64,000 bases of DNA, from contig JBALXQ010000013.1 in the NCBI GenBank assembly GCA_036960565.1, positions 51,211 to 115,210 on the forward strand, in the 5' to 3' direction. This document shows positions 27,136 through 35,025 of the stretch, one piece after another; position 1 is the stretch's first letter; every line of letters begins with the position of its first letter. A program made the position numbers and the translations under genes. This DNA comes from Bermanella sp036960565. GTDB lineage: Bacteria > Pseudomonadota > Gammaproteobacteria > Pseudomonadales > Oceanobacteraceae. Under the pieces are notes generated by a model. That model saw only the letters and a list, made by a program, of their open reading frames with translations. It had not been told where the DNA came from and searched no databases.

Positions 27136-28182
27136 TTAGCGAGAGCTTCTTCTTAGTAATGAAACACTACGACCTGGGTGTAGGCTTATGCTTGGTTCGC
27201 CTTCGGCCACCTGTTGGAAGCTGTGACGTAAACGGAAGCTCTTATCGAGACGACGTACACATAAGGTAAGTCGCACTGTTAACCAGCGGTAATCCCGAGT
27301 ATTACGAGTGTGCAGAATAACAGATGCATCATTGTCCAGTATCTCTTGGCAAACAGGCATAAGCGCACTGCGAATTTCACGAGTTTCACGGTTATCAATG
27401 AGGTCTTGGTTTAAGTCAAAATCGGCGATTGAACGACTTTGCTGTTCTTTAATGATGGCGGCTTGAGCCAGAGCGCGTTGTGCGTTTAGTGTTGCTAGCT
27501 TTTCAGCAGCCTGACGCTTGGCTTCCATCTCTTTACGTTGCAAAGCCAGTACACGTTCTTTCTCTTCGTTGGCCAATTGTAATGCTTTGGCTTTCTTGGC
27601 TGCTTTTTGTTTGGCGAGCTTAGTAGCGGCCAATTCTTTTTTGCGTTTTGCCTTTAACGCAGCTTTAGCTTTTTTCTTATCTATCTTGGCCACTTTTTTA
27701 GGCGCCGATTTTTTCTTAGCTACTTTCTTAGGGGCTTTTTTCTTAGCAACTTTAACGGCGGCTTTTTTAGGTTTTGCCTTCTTCGTAGTACGGGCTATTT
27801 TGCTGCTACCTTTATAGACCTTATCTAGTGCGTCTTGAGCGCTATCAAGTCCAGGGGTTAAATAAGCCAACATCCAGGCTTTATCTAAATAAAGTTGAGA
27901 CTTACTGTATTTTTTAGCCGAAGTACTTTTGTTAGCCAAGGCTACATAAGCGGCTCCTACATCATAGGCGCGGCTGTTAATGCGCTGATCGTAGGGAGCA
28001 ATGGCTTTGAACTGTAATATTTTTTCAATAGCGTTGTTGCCCGCAGGATTACTCAGGCGTTTGGCACTAATATCGGTATCTATATTCGACAACAGTTCAT
28101 CCAGCTTGGCATCAGCCATAGCACCGGAGGAAAGCAGGGCCAAAAAACAGGTTATCAGTGTTGTTTTAGAAAGGATTCTCAT
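27136..28182 (-). CDS. Exported lysine/alanine-rich coiled-coil protein
   Basis: 348 residues from the ATG at 28182; a TTG two codons upstream is less likely. A signal peptide (TTLITCFLALLSSGAMA) is followed by a helical domain. Next is a ~70-residue Lys/Ala-rich tract (near 130-205) resembling histone H1 tails, with KKAPKKVAKKK-type repeats. A charged coiled coil follows (to about 265), then a C-terminal domain with two cysteines. The basic tract may bind acidic polymers such as polysaccharide or DNA in the periplasm; that is inference. I do not recognise the family. Confidence 0.75.
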   Translation of the reverse strand: MRILSKTTLITCFLALLSSGAMADAKLDELLSNIDTDISAKRLSNPAGNNAIEKILQFKAIAPYDQRINSRAYDVGAAYVALANKSTSAKKYSKSQLYLDKAWMLAYLTPGLDSAQDALDKVYKGSSKIARTTKKAKPKKAAVKVAKKKAPKKVAKKKSAPKKVAKIDKKKAKAALKAKRKKELAATKLAKQKAAKKAKALQLANEEKERVLALQRKEMEAKRQAAEKLATLNAQRALAQAAIIKEQQSRSIADFDLNQDLIDNRETREIRSALMPVCQEILDNDASVILHTRNTRDYRWLTVRLTLCVRRLDKSFRLRHSFQQVAEGEPSISLHPGRSVSLLRRSSR

Positions 28183-28325
28183 AAGCAATACTCATATTTT
28201 TCTTTTTATTGATGTATTTACTGGCTCATATTGCCTAGACCTATGGGATAATGCAATGCTTGCATCGGTCAAAAATGTGCTAATTTTAGCCAGTATTGTC
28301 AAAAGTGATTAATAAGGAGACCCAC

Positions 28326-28607
28326 ATGTTGAGATGGGGGATGATTTTGTTGTTTATGCCCAGTGTCGTTCTGGTGACACTTTACATGATTGAGGCTCAA
28401 AATGTAGCTCGCTGTGTACAAACAGGAGGAAGTTGGGATTTTGTGCGGGCAGTTTGCGACATGAAGGGTGAGCATGAGTTTAGTTCCTACATGACGCGTC
28501 ATGGCTCGTGGGTAAATTGGGCTATGTTGGTGTCCATTGTTGGCCTAGTCATGGGCACCTGGGGCATGATTACTAAGGGTATGTCTACGCCTAAGGATGA
28601 AGCTTAA
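28326..28607 (+). CDS. Small membrane protein with two transmembrane segments
   Basis: 93 residues from the ATG at 28326, which has a good AAGGAG site 8 bases upstream. Hydrophobic segments at about 5-23 and 64-83 flank a loop with two cysteines (RCVQTGGSWDFVRAVC), which could form a disulfide in the periplasm. Family and function are not recognised. It is convergent with the TonB-like gene, with only four bases between stops. Confidence 0.65.
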   Translation: MLRWGMILLFMPSVVLVTLYMIEAQNVARCVQTGGSWDFVRAVCDMKGEHEFSSYMTRHGSWVNWAMLVSIVGLVMGTWGMITKGMSTPKDEA

Positions 28608-28611
28608 CGAG

Positions 28612-29430
28612 CTAGCCGCCGCTGTATTCAAACTTTAGGTTTCGATAATAGCGAGACAGTTTTGGCGAGGAGGGTATTTGGTAACGAATAACCCCTCGAA
28701 TAGCCCGTAAAGCAGAGTCGTCTAAATCTCGGTTACCACTGGGTAGATGTATCCATGAACTCAGTAGGTAGCCTTGCTGGTCCAGCTTTAACTGAATGAC
28801 ACCTCGAGTATTTTTACCAATCCCATCCGGTTTAACCCATATATAACTTACTTGATCGGTTATGCGCCTAAGCGCTTCGTTAAACCAACGGGCTTTTTCT
28901 TCCTGTATTTTACTCAATGGCGACTCCACGAGACTGTCATCTAGTTCGAGATCACTGATTTCGTTTAGCTTAGATTGCTTATTGTCTTTTTCACCACCTT
29001 GTACTTTGGTCTCTTTACCAAAAATAGCTTTGAGTGCTTTTGCTTGCTTGGATTCATGCTGACTGGCGATTAATTCCTTTTCACTGGCCGGATTAGGCTG
29101 TGGTTCTGAATCCCCTTTTTGACTGGCTTTGCTAGGCTTGCCACCCGATTTTTCAGCGAGGCCGTCGCTGGTATTGGCTTTAGATCGGTCATCTTCCATG
29201 TGCCTGGGTGGCGGAGGTGTATCGTCCTCGGTCTGTGGTTCTTTTAGCGGTTCTTTTTGCGGTGTTTGAGATGGCTTGGGTGTAGGTGGCACTAAGCTAA
29301 TTTCAACCGTTTGGTCTTTAGGCTGGCTTTTGGTCAACAGTTTTTCAGGGGCATGCTTGAGCAATGGCAATAAAAAGGCCATATGAATGAATAGGCTAAC
29401 TAAAATCGTTAAGAGTATAGGTCGATTCAT
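28612..29430 (-). CDS. TonB-like protein (energy transducer C-terminal domain)
   Basis: 272 residues from the ATG at 29430. One N-terminal membrane helix (PILLTILVSLFIHMAFLLPL) is followed by a long Pro/Lys/Glu-rich linker (about 40-165). The C-terminal domain resembles TonB/TolA C-termini (TRGVIQLKLDQQGYLLSSWI, SGNRDLDDSALRAIR). It probably spans the periplasm and transmits motive force to an outer-membrane partner, or it may be a TolA-like protein. No exbB or exbD is adjacent. The TonB-dependent receptor at 40 kb is a possible but unproven partner. Confidence 0.75.
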   Translation of the reverse strand: MNRPILLTILVSLFIHMAFLLPLLKHAPEKLLTKSQPKDQTVEISLVPPTPKPSQTPQKEPLKEPQTEDDTPPPPRHMEDDRSKANTSDGLAEKSGGKPSKASQKGDSEPQPNPASEKELIASQHESKQAKALKAIFGKETKVQGGEKDNKQSKLNEISDLELDDSLVESPLSKIQEEKARWFNEALRRITDQVSYIWVKPDGIGKNTRGVIQLKLDQQGYLLSSWIHLPSGNRDLDDSALRAIRGVIRYQIPSSPKLSRYYRNLKFEYSGG

Positions 29431-29611
29431 ATTGCTAGGGTTTAGTGGTCCAAAAAATGAGTTATGTTTGGCAATGAGTTTAAGGCTTCTGTAAGACACT
29501 GCAACTGAGTATAAATTCCATACTAGCAAAACACTGTACAGGTATTAACTCTTGCTTATTAAATTCAAAAAGGACAAGTTAGCCAGCTTGTTTGGTTTTG
29601 CAGGCGTAAAG

Positions 29612-30130
29612 ATGTCTCACTATATTACTCCCAGTTTTGATTATTGCCCCAACTGTGGTGCAAAGACCCGGTTAATTCAGCTTGAAGCCCAACAACTTAA
29701 AAGCTGTAGTGCTAAATGCGGTTTCACACATTTTAATAATCCCACGCCAGTGGCGGCGGTGATTGTAGAAACCCCAGAGGGTGTTGTGTTGGCGCACAAT
29801 GTAGCCTGGCCTGAAGGCATGCGCTCTATTATTACCGGTTTTGTAGACCCGCTTGAATTGCCTATTGATACCGCCGTGCGTGAAACCCAAGAGGAGCTAG
29901 GTTTAAAAGCTTACGATGTTAGATATGTGGGTCAATACATGTTTAAAGCTAAAAACCAGTTGATCATTGCCTATGCGGTAAAGGCGCAGGGGGATATTCA
30001 GTTGAATCACGAGTTGGATAGTTACAAGGTAGTGCCAGTTGAGAAACTTAAAGGCTGGCCGGGTGCCACGGGTGAAGCGGTAAGTGACTGGTTAAACATG
30101 ATGAAACCCTCTCGTAAAACCAGTGGGTAA
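29612..30130 (+). CDS. Nudix hydrolase with N-terminal zinc ribbon (NudC-like)
   Basis: 172 residues from the ATG at 29612; an earlier start at 29552 adds 20 poorly supported residues. A four-cysteine zinc ribbon (CPNCG, then two further Cys within 30 residues) precedes a perfect Nudix box, GX5EX7REX2EELG, in the segment beginning GFVDPLE. The layout resembles NAD(H) pyrophosphatase NudC without its N-terminal domain, so NADH or a related dinucleotide is a likely substrate. It is convergent with ychJ. Confidence 0.87.
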   Translation: MSHYITPSFDYCPNCGAKTRLIQLEAQQLKSCSAKCGFTHFNNPTPVAAVIVETPEGVVLAHNVAWPEGMRSIITGFVDPLELPIDTAVRETQEELGLKAYDVRYVGQYMFKAKNQLIIAYAVKAQGDIQLNHELDSYKVVPVEKLKGWPGATGEAVSDWLNMMKPSRKTSG

Positions 30131-30148
30131 AATCAGCCTATAAAATCG

Positions 30149-30186
30149 GTTGTGGTCGTTAGTTATTTAAAGGCCACAACACTTTT
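30149..30186 (+). terminator. Possible terminator between the Nudix gene and ychJ
   Basis: GTTGTGG pairs with CCACAAC around an 18-base loop, followed by ACTTTTTG. It overlaps the 3' end of ychJ on the other strand. The long loop makes it only moderately convincing. Confidence 0.45.
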
Positions 30187-30628
30187 TGAATTTTTTGCCG
30201 CTGCCGCATAAACAGTTTTGATTACGCTGCTGCTTTGCTTGGCTCATTTCACTGTCGCCAGACAAGTAAAACCACTTCCCTGATTCAAACACAAAATTGC
30301 TGGTTTCTTCTAATACACTAAAGCCATTTTTTATGTCGTTATTAAAATTCTCGTTTTTAAAGTAGGCGCAAAAATGCACCTGTTTTTTGTTGCTTGAAAT
30401 TATTTCAAGTTTTACCCACTGGTCGTCTTCTTCAATATTTAAATTATCTGGACGGGTGTTGGGGTGCCAGCTATTAGTTATGTATTCATTTAAACCCAGC
30501 ACGTAGCCACTAAAGCGCGAACGCATTAATACCTCAGGGTTAGCAGGGATTTTACCCAGATGAAAAGGTTCGCAGCATTCTTTATATAATTTGGCATTGT
30601 CTTGCTGGTTTTGACATGGGCAAATCAT
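30167..30628 (-). CDS. ychJ: YchJ family protein with two SEC-C zinc motifs
   Basis: 153 residues, the length of E. coli YchJ (UPF0225). SEC-C-type cysteine motifs occur at both ends: CPCQNQ with YKECCEPFH at the N-terminus and CLCGSGKKFKKCC at the C-terminus. The central NTF2-like domain includes MRSRFSGYVLGLNEYI and SWHPNTRP. The biochemical role is unknown. It lies just downstream of the DUF3549 gene on the same strand and may share its transcript. Confidence 0.87.
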   Translation of the reverse strand: MICPCQNQQDNAKLYKECCEPFHLGKIPANPEVLMRSRFSGYVLGLNEYITNSWHPNTRPDNLNIEEDDQWVKLEIISSNKKQVHFCAYFKNENFNNDIKNGFSVLEETSNFVFESGKWFYLSGDSEMSQAKQQRNQNCLCGSGKKFKKCCGL

Positions 30629-30654
30629 TAATGGCAGTCCTGTTTATTGGTTGT

Positions 30655-31692
30655 TTATTTTTTTGAATCAAGCAGCGCTTGTAAGGCTTGGCCAAGAATC
30701 TCTGGGCGGTTTTCATTGCGCAGGGCATTAAGCAATAAATTACGCGTGCCAGGAATAAACAACAGGTCGCCAACAATTTTTATAAAGGCATTAAAGTTGC
30801 CATTTAGGTTAGCCAGAGTCAGTAAAAAATCGTCGATACATTCAGGGAAAAATGCCAAATCATCATAGTTGCGAGTAGCAAAGGTTAATACCACCGCTAC
30901 CTCATCTTTATATTGGCTTTGAAGCCAATTTTTCCACGTTTGAATACGCAGATTGTCATCACGGCAGGTGCCAATAATGCGCATGCTGGCTTCCACTGCA
31001 GCGATATTGCCTGCTGTTTTTAGATCTTTCTCAAGACGCTGGCTAACCACTTGTGCAATTTCATGGGGCACCACTTGGTGCTCTAGGCATTGAGCAAACG
31101 CCAAATAGGCTTCGCTTGGCATTTTTGGAAGGCAATGCTGCAAGCTTATTTTGTGTTTATCAAGTCGTGCTGCCACATCGCTGATGCCCTGCATGCCCAA
31201 ATGTTGCCATTGGTTTAGTTGCTCGGGATTTAATGTACCCGCCTGCAGATAATTCAGTACCGCATCATAATGACTCGAAGGCTTGCGGTGCATTTGCGCC
31301 TGAATAAGGCTATGCAAGTTAGCGCGGCGAATATCATCTGGGTTAAATGAGAATGGGTTGTCCTTTAGTGGATCCTCTATCTCTGTGTCGGTGGCTGGTT
31401 GTTGTTTGTCCAAAGCCTGTAATCGGCCAACTAGGTCATCACGCACATAAGGGATTAACTTACCTTGTTCGTCTAATGGCCACTTTAAAAACCATAAAGT
31501 TTCATTGCCCAGTTGACCTTTTTGGGTGATAAACAGCGCCAGCCAAGCATGCTGCAAATAAGGAAACGGGTAGGGAATATCTTGAGATTCAAATTGCTGA
31601 AACTGGTTTTTATCCAACTTACGGATACGGCGACCCACATCAAAAATTCGATATTGCCCTTCAAGCTCAGATAAATAGCGAGTTAAATCCAT
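30655..31692 (-). CDS. DUF3549 family protein
   Basis: 345 residues. The N-terminus (LEGQYRIFDVGRRIRKLDKNQFQQFE) matches my recollection of the DUF3549 family of gammaproteobacteria. The rest is predicted helical with HEAT-like spacing. No catalytic motif is seen and function is unknown. It is soluble, with no signal peptide. ychJ follows 26 bp downstream, so they are probably co-transcribed. Confidence 0.72.
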   Translation of the reverse strand: MDLTRYLSELEGQYRIFDVGRRIRKLDKNQFQQFESQDIPYPFPYLQHAWLALFITQKGQLGNETLWFLKWPLDEQGKLIPYVRDDLVGRLQALDKQQPATDTEIEDPLKDNPFSFNPDDIRRANLHSLIQAQMHRKPSSHYDAVLNYLQAGTLNPEQLNQWQHLGMQGISDVAARLDKHKISLQHCLPKMPSEAYLAFAQCLEHQVVPHEIAQVVSQRLEKDLKTAGNIAAVEASMRIIGTCRDDNLRIQTWKNWLQSQYKDEVAVVLTFATRNYDDLAFFPECIDDFLLTLANLNGNFNAFIKIVGDLLFIPGTRNLLLNALRNENRPEILGQALQALLDSKK

Positions 31693-31785
31693 GGGGTACG
31701 TGCACTTAATGAAAAAGCGGCATTATACCTAGTCGGGGCTTTAAATGCCTACTAGTTCGTGAGGTGGCTAGGATGAAAGTCAGGC

Positions 31786-32544
31786 TTATGTTGCCAGTGC
31801 AATCAGTACAAAATAAATGAGTATTTCTTGAATTTGCTGGCTGGCGCCCAGGGCATCCCCGGTATAGCCCTGTAGGCGCTGATTAAACCAGTGGCGAATG
31901 ACCCACATGGCGATAGCACCTATTAATAATAAGCAAAAGGTAGAAGTCAGGGGTATAAATAGCAGTGGCAGCAGTGCCCAAAACCAGGCGAGTAATAAGT
32001 CTTTGGCATGCCATTTTTGGGCAATGGGTTTGGCTTTGCTTTGGCTATCGGCTTGCACATAGGGCAGTACCGCGATCAAACTAATGGACCAAGCTCGACT
32101 CAGGCTGTGAGCAATTATCAAACTCAGGAATAACTGGCCTGCGTCAATGGCGGTAAGGCTTACCCATTTCAGGGCCAGTATGAAAAATAGTCCGCTCACC
32201 CCATAGGTGCCTAGGCGGCTGTCTTTCATTATGCGCAGTATATCTTGCTGGCTCCAGCCTCCACCAAAGCCGTCACACAAGTCGGCAAAGCCATCTTCAT
32301 GAAAGGCTCCGGTTGCTAGCAGGCTTACCGCCATGGAAATGAGAATGCTAAGTTCCATTGGGAAAATCATGTGAGCCAGGTGAAACGCGCCATAACTTAT
32401 GCTGGCCACCAATATCCCCATTAAAGGAAAGTAAGCGCTGGCTCGATTAAGATTGTCTGAATTGTATTTAACCCATTGTGGCGCTGGCAGCCGTGTATAA
32501 AAGACCAAGGCATTAAAGAAAACATGAATAGATTGCTTAAACAT
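31786..32544 (-). CDS. cobS: Adenosylcobinamide-GDP ribazoletransferase (cobalamin synthase)
   Basis: 252 residues with about six membrane helices. The CobS active-site segment is present as AFHEDGFADLCDGFGGG, followed by IMKDSRLGTYGVSGLF, both hallmarks of the family. It joins adenosylcobinamide-GDP and alpha-ribazole in the inner membrane in the last part of B12 assembly. The usual neighbours cobU, cobT and cobC are not in this window. I looked for a cobalamin riboswitch upstream and saw none. Confidence 0.93.
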   Translation of the reverse strand: MFKQSIHVFFNALVFYTRLPAPQWVKYNSDNLNRASAYFPLMGILVASISYGAFHLAHMIFPMELSILISMAVSLLATGAFHEDGFADLCDGFGGGWSQQDILRIMKDSRLGTYGVSGLFFILALKWVSLTAIDAGQLFLSLIIAHSLSRAWSISLIAVLPYVQADSQSKAKPIAQKWHAKDLLLAWFWALLPLLFIPLTSTFCLLLIGAIAMWVIRHWFNQRLQGYTGDALGASQQIQEILIYFVLIALAT

Positions 32545-32781
32545 TGAAGTGGCGCCAAATCATGGGGTGCAAATCATATAGCGAAATAAGCCGCGATTCC
32601 AACTTATCCAGCTGTAATTGAAGTGCCTCCCGGTATATGGCATTCAGCAAAGCCAGTGCTAGTTTCAGGTCTTAGCTTTCATTAAGATTACTTGGAGTAC
32701 ATTACATCTAGCGATAGAATAGCCGCCGCACGAAATATGGGGTGACACGCTATTTTAAATTCAAATAAGTCACAGGCATTA

Positions 32782-33078
32782 TTGGCCTTGCTGGCAGAGC
32801 TAAAACAAGGCCTGCAAAAAAAGGACTTGTGGAGTGAACATGCTCCTAGTCAGGACGACCTGAATAGTGAGCAACCATTTTGTGTGGATACCTTGAGGTT
32901 TGAGCAGTGGTTGCAGTTTGTGATGATTGTTCGGTTTGAGAATATGGTGGCGTTAAATACTCCGCTGCCCGCTCGGTGTGATATAGCGCCCATGGCACAA
33001 GAGGCCTTTAAGCAACGGAGCTTAAATCTTGTTATTGAAAAAATAATCGAGATTGATGCACTGCTAAATCAGAAATAG
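32782..33078 (+). CDS. yqcC: YqcC family protein
   Basis: 98 residues if the TTG at 32782 is used. The motif QPFCVDTLRFEQWLQFVMI is the centre of the YqcC/DUF446 family, whose gene in E. coli is adjacent to truC. The start is odd: the frame is open from 32746, but no ATG, GTG or TTG occurs before 32782. Homologues have about ten more residues, so an ATT at 32752 with GGGGTG upstream is possible. The truC gene is not seen next to it here. Confidence 0.75.
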   Translation: MALLAELKQGLQKKDLWSEHAPSQDDLNSEQPFCVDTLRFEQWLQFVMIVRFENMVALNTPLPARCDIAPMAQEAFKQRSLNLVIEKIIEIDALLNQK

Positions 33079-33462
33079 TAAGTTTGTAGCAATAAATTGA
33101 CGCTTTTATTTGTAAAGTTTAGGAAAAGGTCCCTCTGGCCAAAATAAACCCCTAAAAAGTATTGACACAGGGTTTAACGCTTTTGTTTTATGCACATTTT
33201 TCAAGCAGCCCTGATAAACACTGAGCTTTTTATCATTAGGGAATGTAAAAAGGCTTATGTAATAGTCTAAGTTGTTGTTTTATATGAGATTTATTTAAAA
33301 GGTTGAAAAACAAACAATTTGCTGGAGAGCTAGAAAACTAGCGCTCCATGGACACTTTTCAAATTGTTATCACCTAAGTTATCCACAGATTCTGGGGGTA
33401 ACTGAAATTGTATTTTTTTTGACACATTTTTAGTGTGTTTCCACATATCTAGGGGTATTAAA
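33079..33462. other. Intergenic region with two DnaA-box-like sites, two TTGACA words and a hairpin
   Basis: 384 bp without a gene. TTATGCACA (33188-33196) and TTATCCACA (33379-33387) fit the DnaA box TTATNCACA in the same orientation. TTGACA occurs at 33162-33167 and 33419-33424, the second 39 bases before the next start. A stem GGAGAGCTAG/CTAGCGCTCC with an AAAA loop lies at 33324-33347. Promoters for the small membrane protein gene are likely here. Confidence 0.45.
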
Positions 33463-33699
33463 ATGGTTTTTATCGTAGCGGCAGGCTTTTTGGCGGGGAT
33501 GATAGTGGCTTATGGGCTGTTTGCTTATCCGGCCCGCAGGTCTCAATCGAGCCTTAATGAAGATTTAAAGCTGTCAAAAGAGTTATTGGAAGCCGCTCAG
33601 AAAAGCAGGGACGAACTAAAGCAGCAGGTGGCCGATCAGAGTTACCAGTTAAAAGAGCTGGAAAAAGACTTGGCATTTGAGCGCAGTAAAAAAAGTTAA
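33463..33699 (+). CDS. Small single-pass membrane protein with coiled coil
   Basis: 78 residues from the ATG at 33463, which has AGGGG upstream. An N-terminal helix (VFIVAAGFLAGMIVAYGLFAY) is followed by basic residues and a charged heptad-like coiled coil to the end. The layout resembles YhcB/ZapG-like or LapA-like proteins, but no signature lets me assign it. The next gene, also a membrane protein, starts 48 bp downstream, and the two may be an operon. Confidence 0.65.
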   Translation: MVFIVAAGFLAGMIVAYGLFAYPARRSQSSLNEDLKLSKELLEAAQKSRDELKQQVADQSYQLKELEKDLAFERSKKS

Positions 33700-33747
33700 A
33701 CACTGTTAACGATTGTACCCATCACAAAAGCAAGCCAAGGAATTGAT

Positions 33748-34494
33748 ATGTCTATTCTTGAAAAAATTTCCAACCAAAAGTTGATGCTGGCGGCTGTGAT
33801 GCTGCTGGCTATCTATCCCATTTCTATTCTGGCGGCTCGCCTTGAGTTTTGGCACTTTCGTAATAGCTTTTTGCTGTTTATCGTCGCCGCTTTGTTGGGC
33901 TTTGGGGTATTGGTTATCTCAATTCTTAAGATGAGTAAGATTGGCGGTGATACGGAGGGCAAAGAGCCGGCCCGCTATTTAGTTATTTCAGTGGCTGCCA
34001 CCTTGCTGCCTTTGATGTTACTAGGCAGTAATGTGTATAAGGCCCAGCAATACCCATTTATCCATGACATTAGTACCGATGTAGGGGCTCCACCTGAATT
34101 TGTGGCCGCTCAACAAGACCGAAAGGAATCGGATCACAGCGTATCTTATGAGGGTGAAGAGCTAGCGCTTACTCAAAAAAAATCTTATCCAGATATTAAT
34201 TCTTTGATAGTGAAATCGGATGCATTGCAAGTGTTTAATGCCAGTAAGGCGCTATTGAGCGAGAATGGCTGGGATATACTGGCAGCTCAGAACCAGAAAA
34301 TGCCTTTTACATTGGAAGCGGTTAGCACCAGTGCGTTATTTGCGTTCAAAGACGATGTGGTGATTCGCATACAGTCGCTCAAGGATTCTGTGCAGGTGGA
34401 TATGCGCAGCATGAGCCGTCAAGGCAAGAGTGACCTGGGGGTAAATGCAAAACGCATTAATGAGTTCTTGGCCTCATTACAATCGCGCTTATAA
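33748..34494 (+). CDS. DUF1499 domain membrane protein
   Basis: 248 residues. Three hydrophobic segments (about 12-31, 40-60 and 78-96) precede a soluble C-terminal domain that begins HDISTDVGAPPEF, typical of DUF1499. The domain function is unknown. AAGGAATTG lies just before the ATG. It follows the small coiled-coil membrane gene and ends at a hairpin and repeat block rather than a standard terminator. Confidence 0.8.
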   Translation: MSILEKISNQKLMLAAVMLLAIYPISILAARLEFWHFRNSFLLFIVAALLGFGVLVISILKMSKIGGDTEGKEPARYLVISVAATLLPLMLLGSNVYKAQQYPFIHDISTDVGAPPEFVAAQQDRKESDHSVSYEGEELALTQKKSYPDINSLIVKSDALQVFNASKALLSENGWDILAAQNQKMPFTLEAVSTSALFAFKDDVVIRIQSLKDSVQVDMRSMSRQGKSDLGVNAKRINEFLASLQSRL

Positions 34495-34496
34495 TG

Positions 34497-34557
34497 CCCA
34501 CAAGGATGTGGGTACATAGATTCTGTCGGGAACAAAGAATCTTGTTCTAATTTGCAC
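34497..34557 (+). repeat. GGA-hairpin element after the DUF1499 gene
   Basis: Directly after the stop codon, CCCAC pairs with GTGGG around AAGGAT (34498-34513). Next, GATTCTGT can pair with ACAAAGAATC around CGGGA (about 34519-34541). Both have GGA in the loop, and TGTCGGGAACA also occurs downstream of rpsT. It has no terminator in front, unlike the other copies. Confidence 0.55.
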
Positions 34558-34818
34558 AAATATCGAATTTGGTGCTGTTACAAAGAATCTTGTTCCAATT
34601 TACATGAATTCGAATTTGGTGCTGTTACAAAGAATCTTGTTCCAATTTACATGAATTCGAATTTGGTACTGTTACAAAGAATCTTGTTCTAATTTGCACA
34701 AATATCGAATTTGGTGCTGTTACAAAGATTCTTTCTCTAATTTGCATGAGTATCTAGTTCTGTGTTGTTGCTAAGAATCTTGTTCTAATTTACATCAGTA
34801 TTTAATTGGCTGTTGTTA
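34534..34818. repeat. Six degenerate 47-48-bp tandem repeats before dnaE
   Basis: The unit begins AAAGAATCTTGTTCTAATTT and ends GGTGCTGTTAC. Units start at 34534, 34582, 34629, 34676, 34724 and about 34773. The second and third are nearly identical, and the last two are more diverged. Within units GAACAA and TTGTTC can form short hairpins. No gene lies between 34495 and 35025. The motif differs from the GGA-hairpin families. Confidence 0.8.
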
Positions 34819-35025
34819 GAATGAATAGAGTACTAATCAGCCTAAATAATTAGTTTGTACCTATGAATAGAAACTTGCTCTAATGAGCTTGTTGAAGTGC
34901 TCGATGAAATGTCAGTGATATAAGAAAACCGTGTCGCAATTAGGCAATGCAGCAGGCATTGCCAAAATTTCAGGTGGCATTGATTTATACGTTTAACCAC
35001 CTGTGTGTTGTTTAAGAGGAAGGGC

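Noticed and set aside
27518..27817. Plus-strand Ala/Leu/Phe-rich frame inside the lysine-rich gene
   Set aside because: It is the complement of the lysine codons of the real minus-strand gene.
32545..32781. Cobalamin riboswitch upstream of cobS
   Set aside because: I found no B12-box or matching core elements on the minus strand.
33079..33462. Replication origin
   Set aside because: Only two DnaA-box-like sites and no dnaA, dnaN, gidA or parAB nearby.
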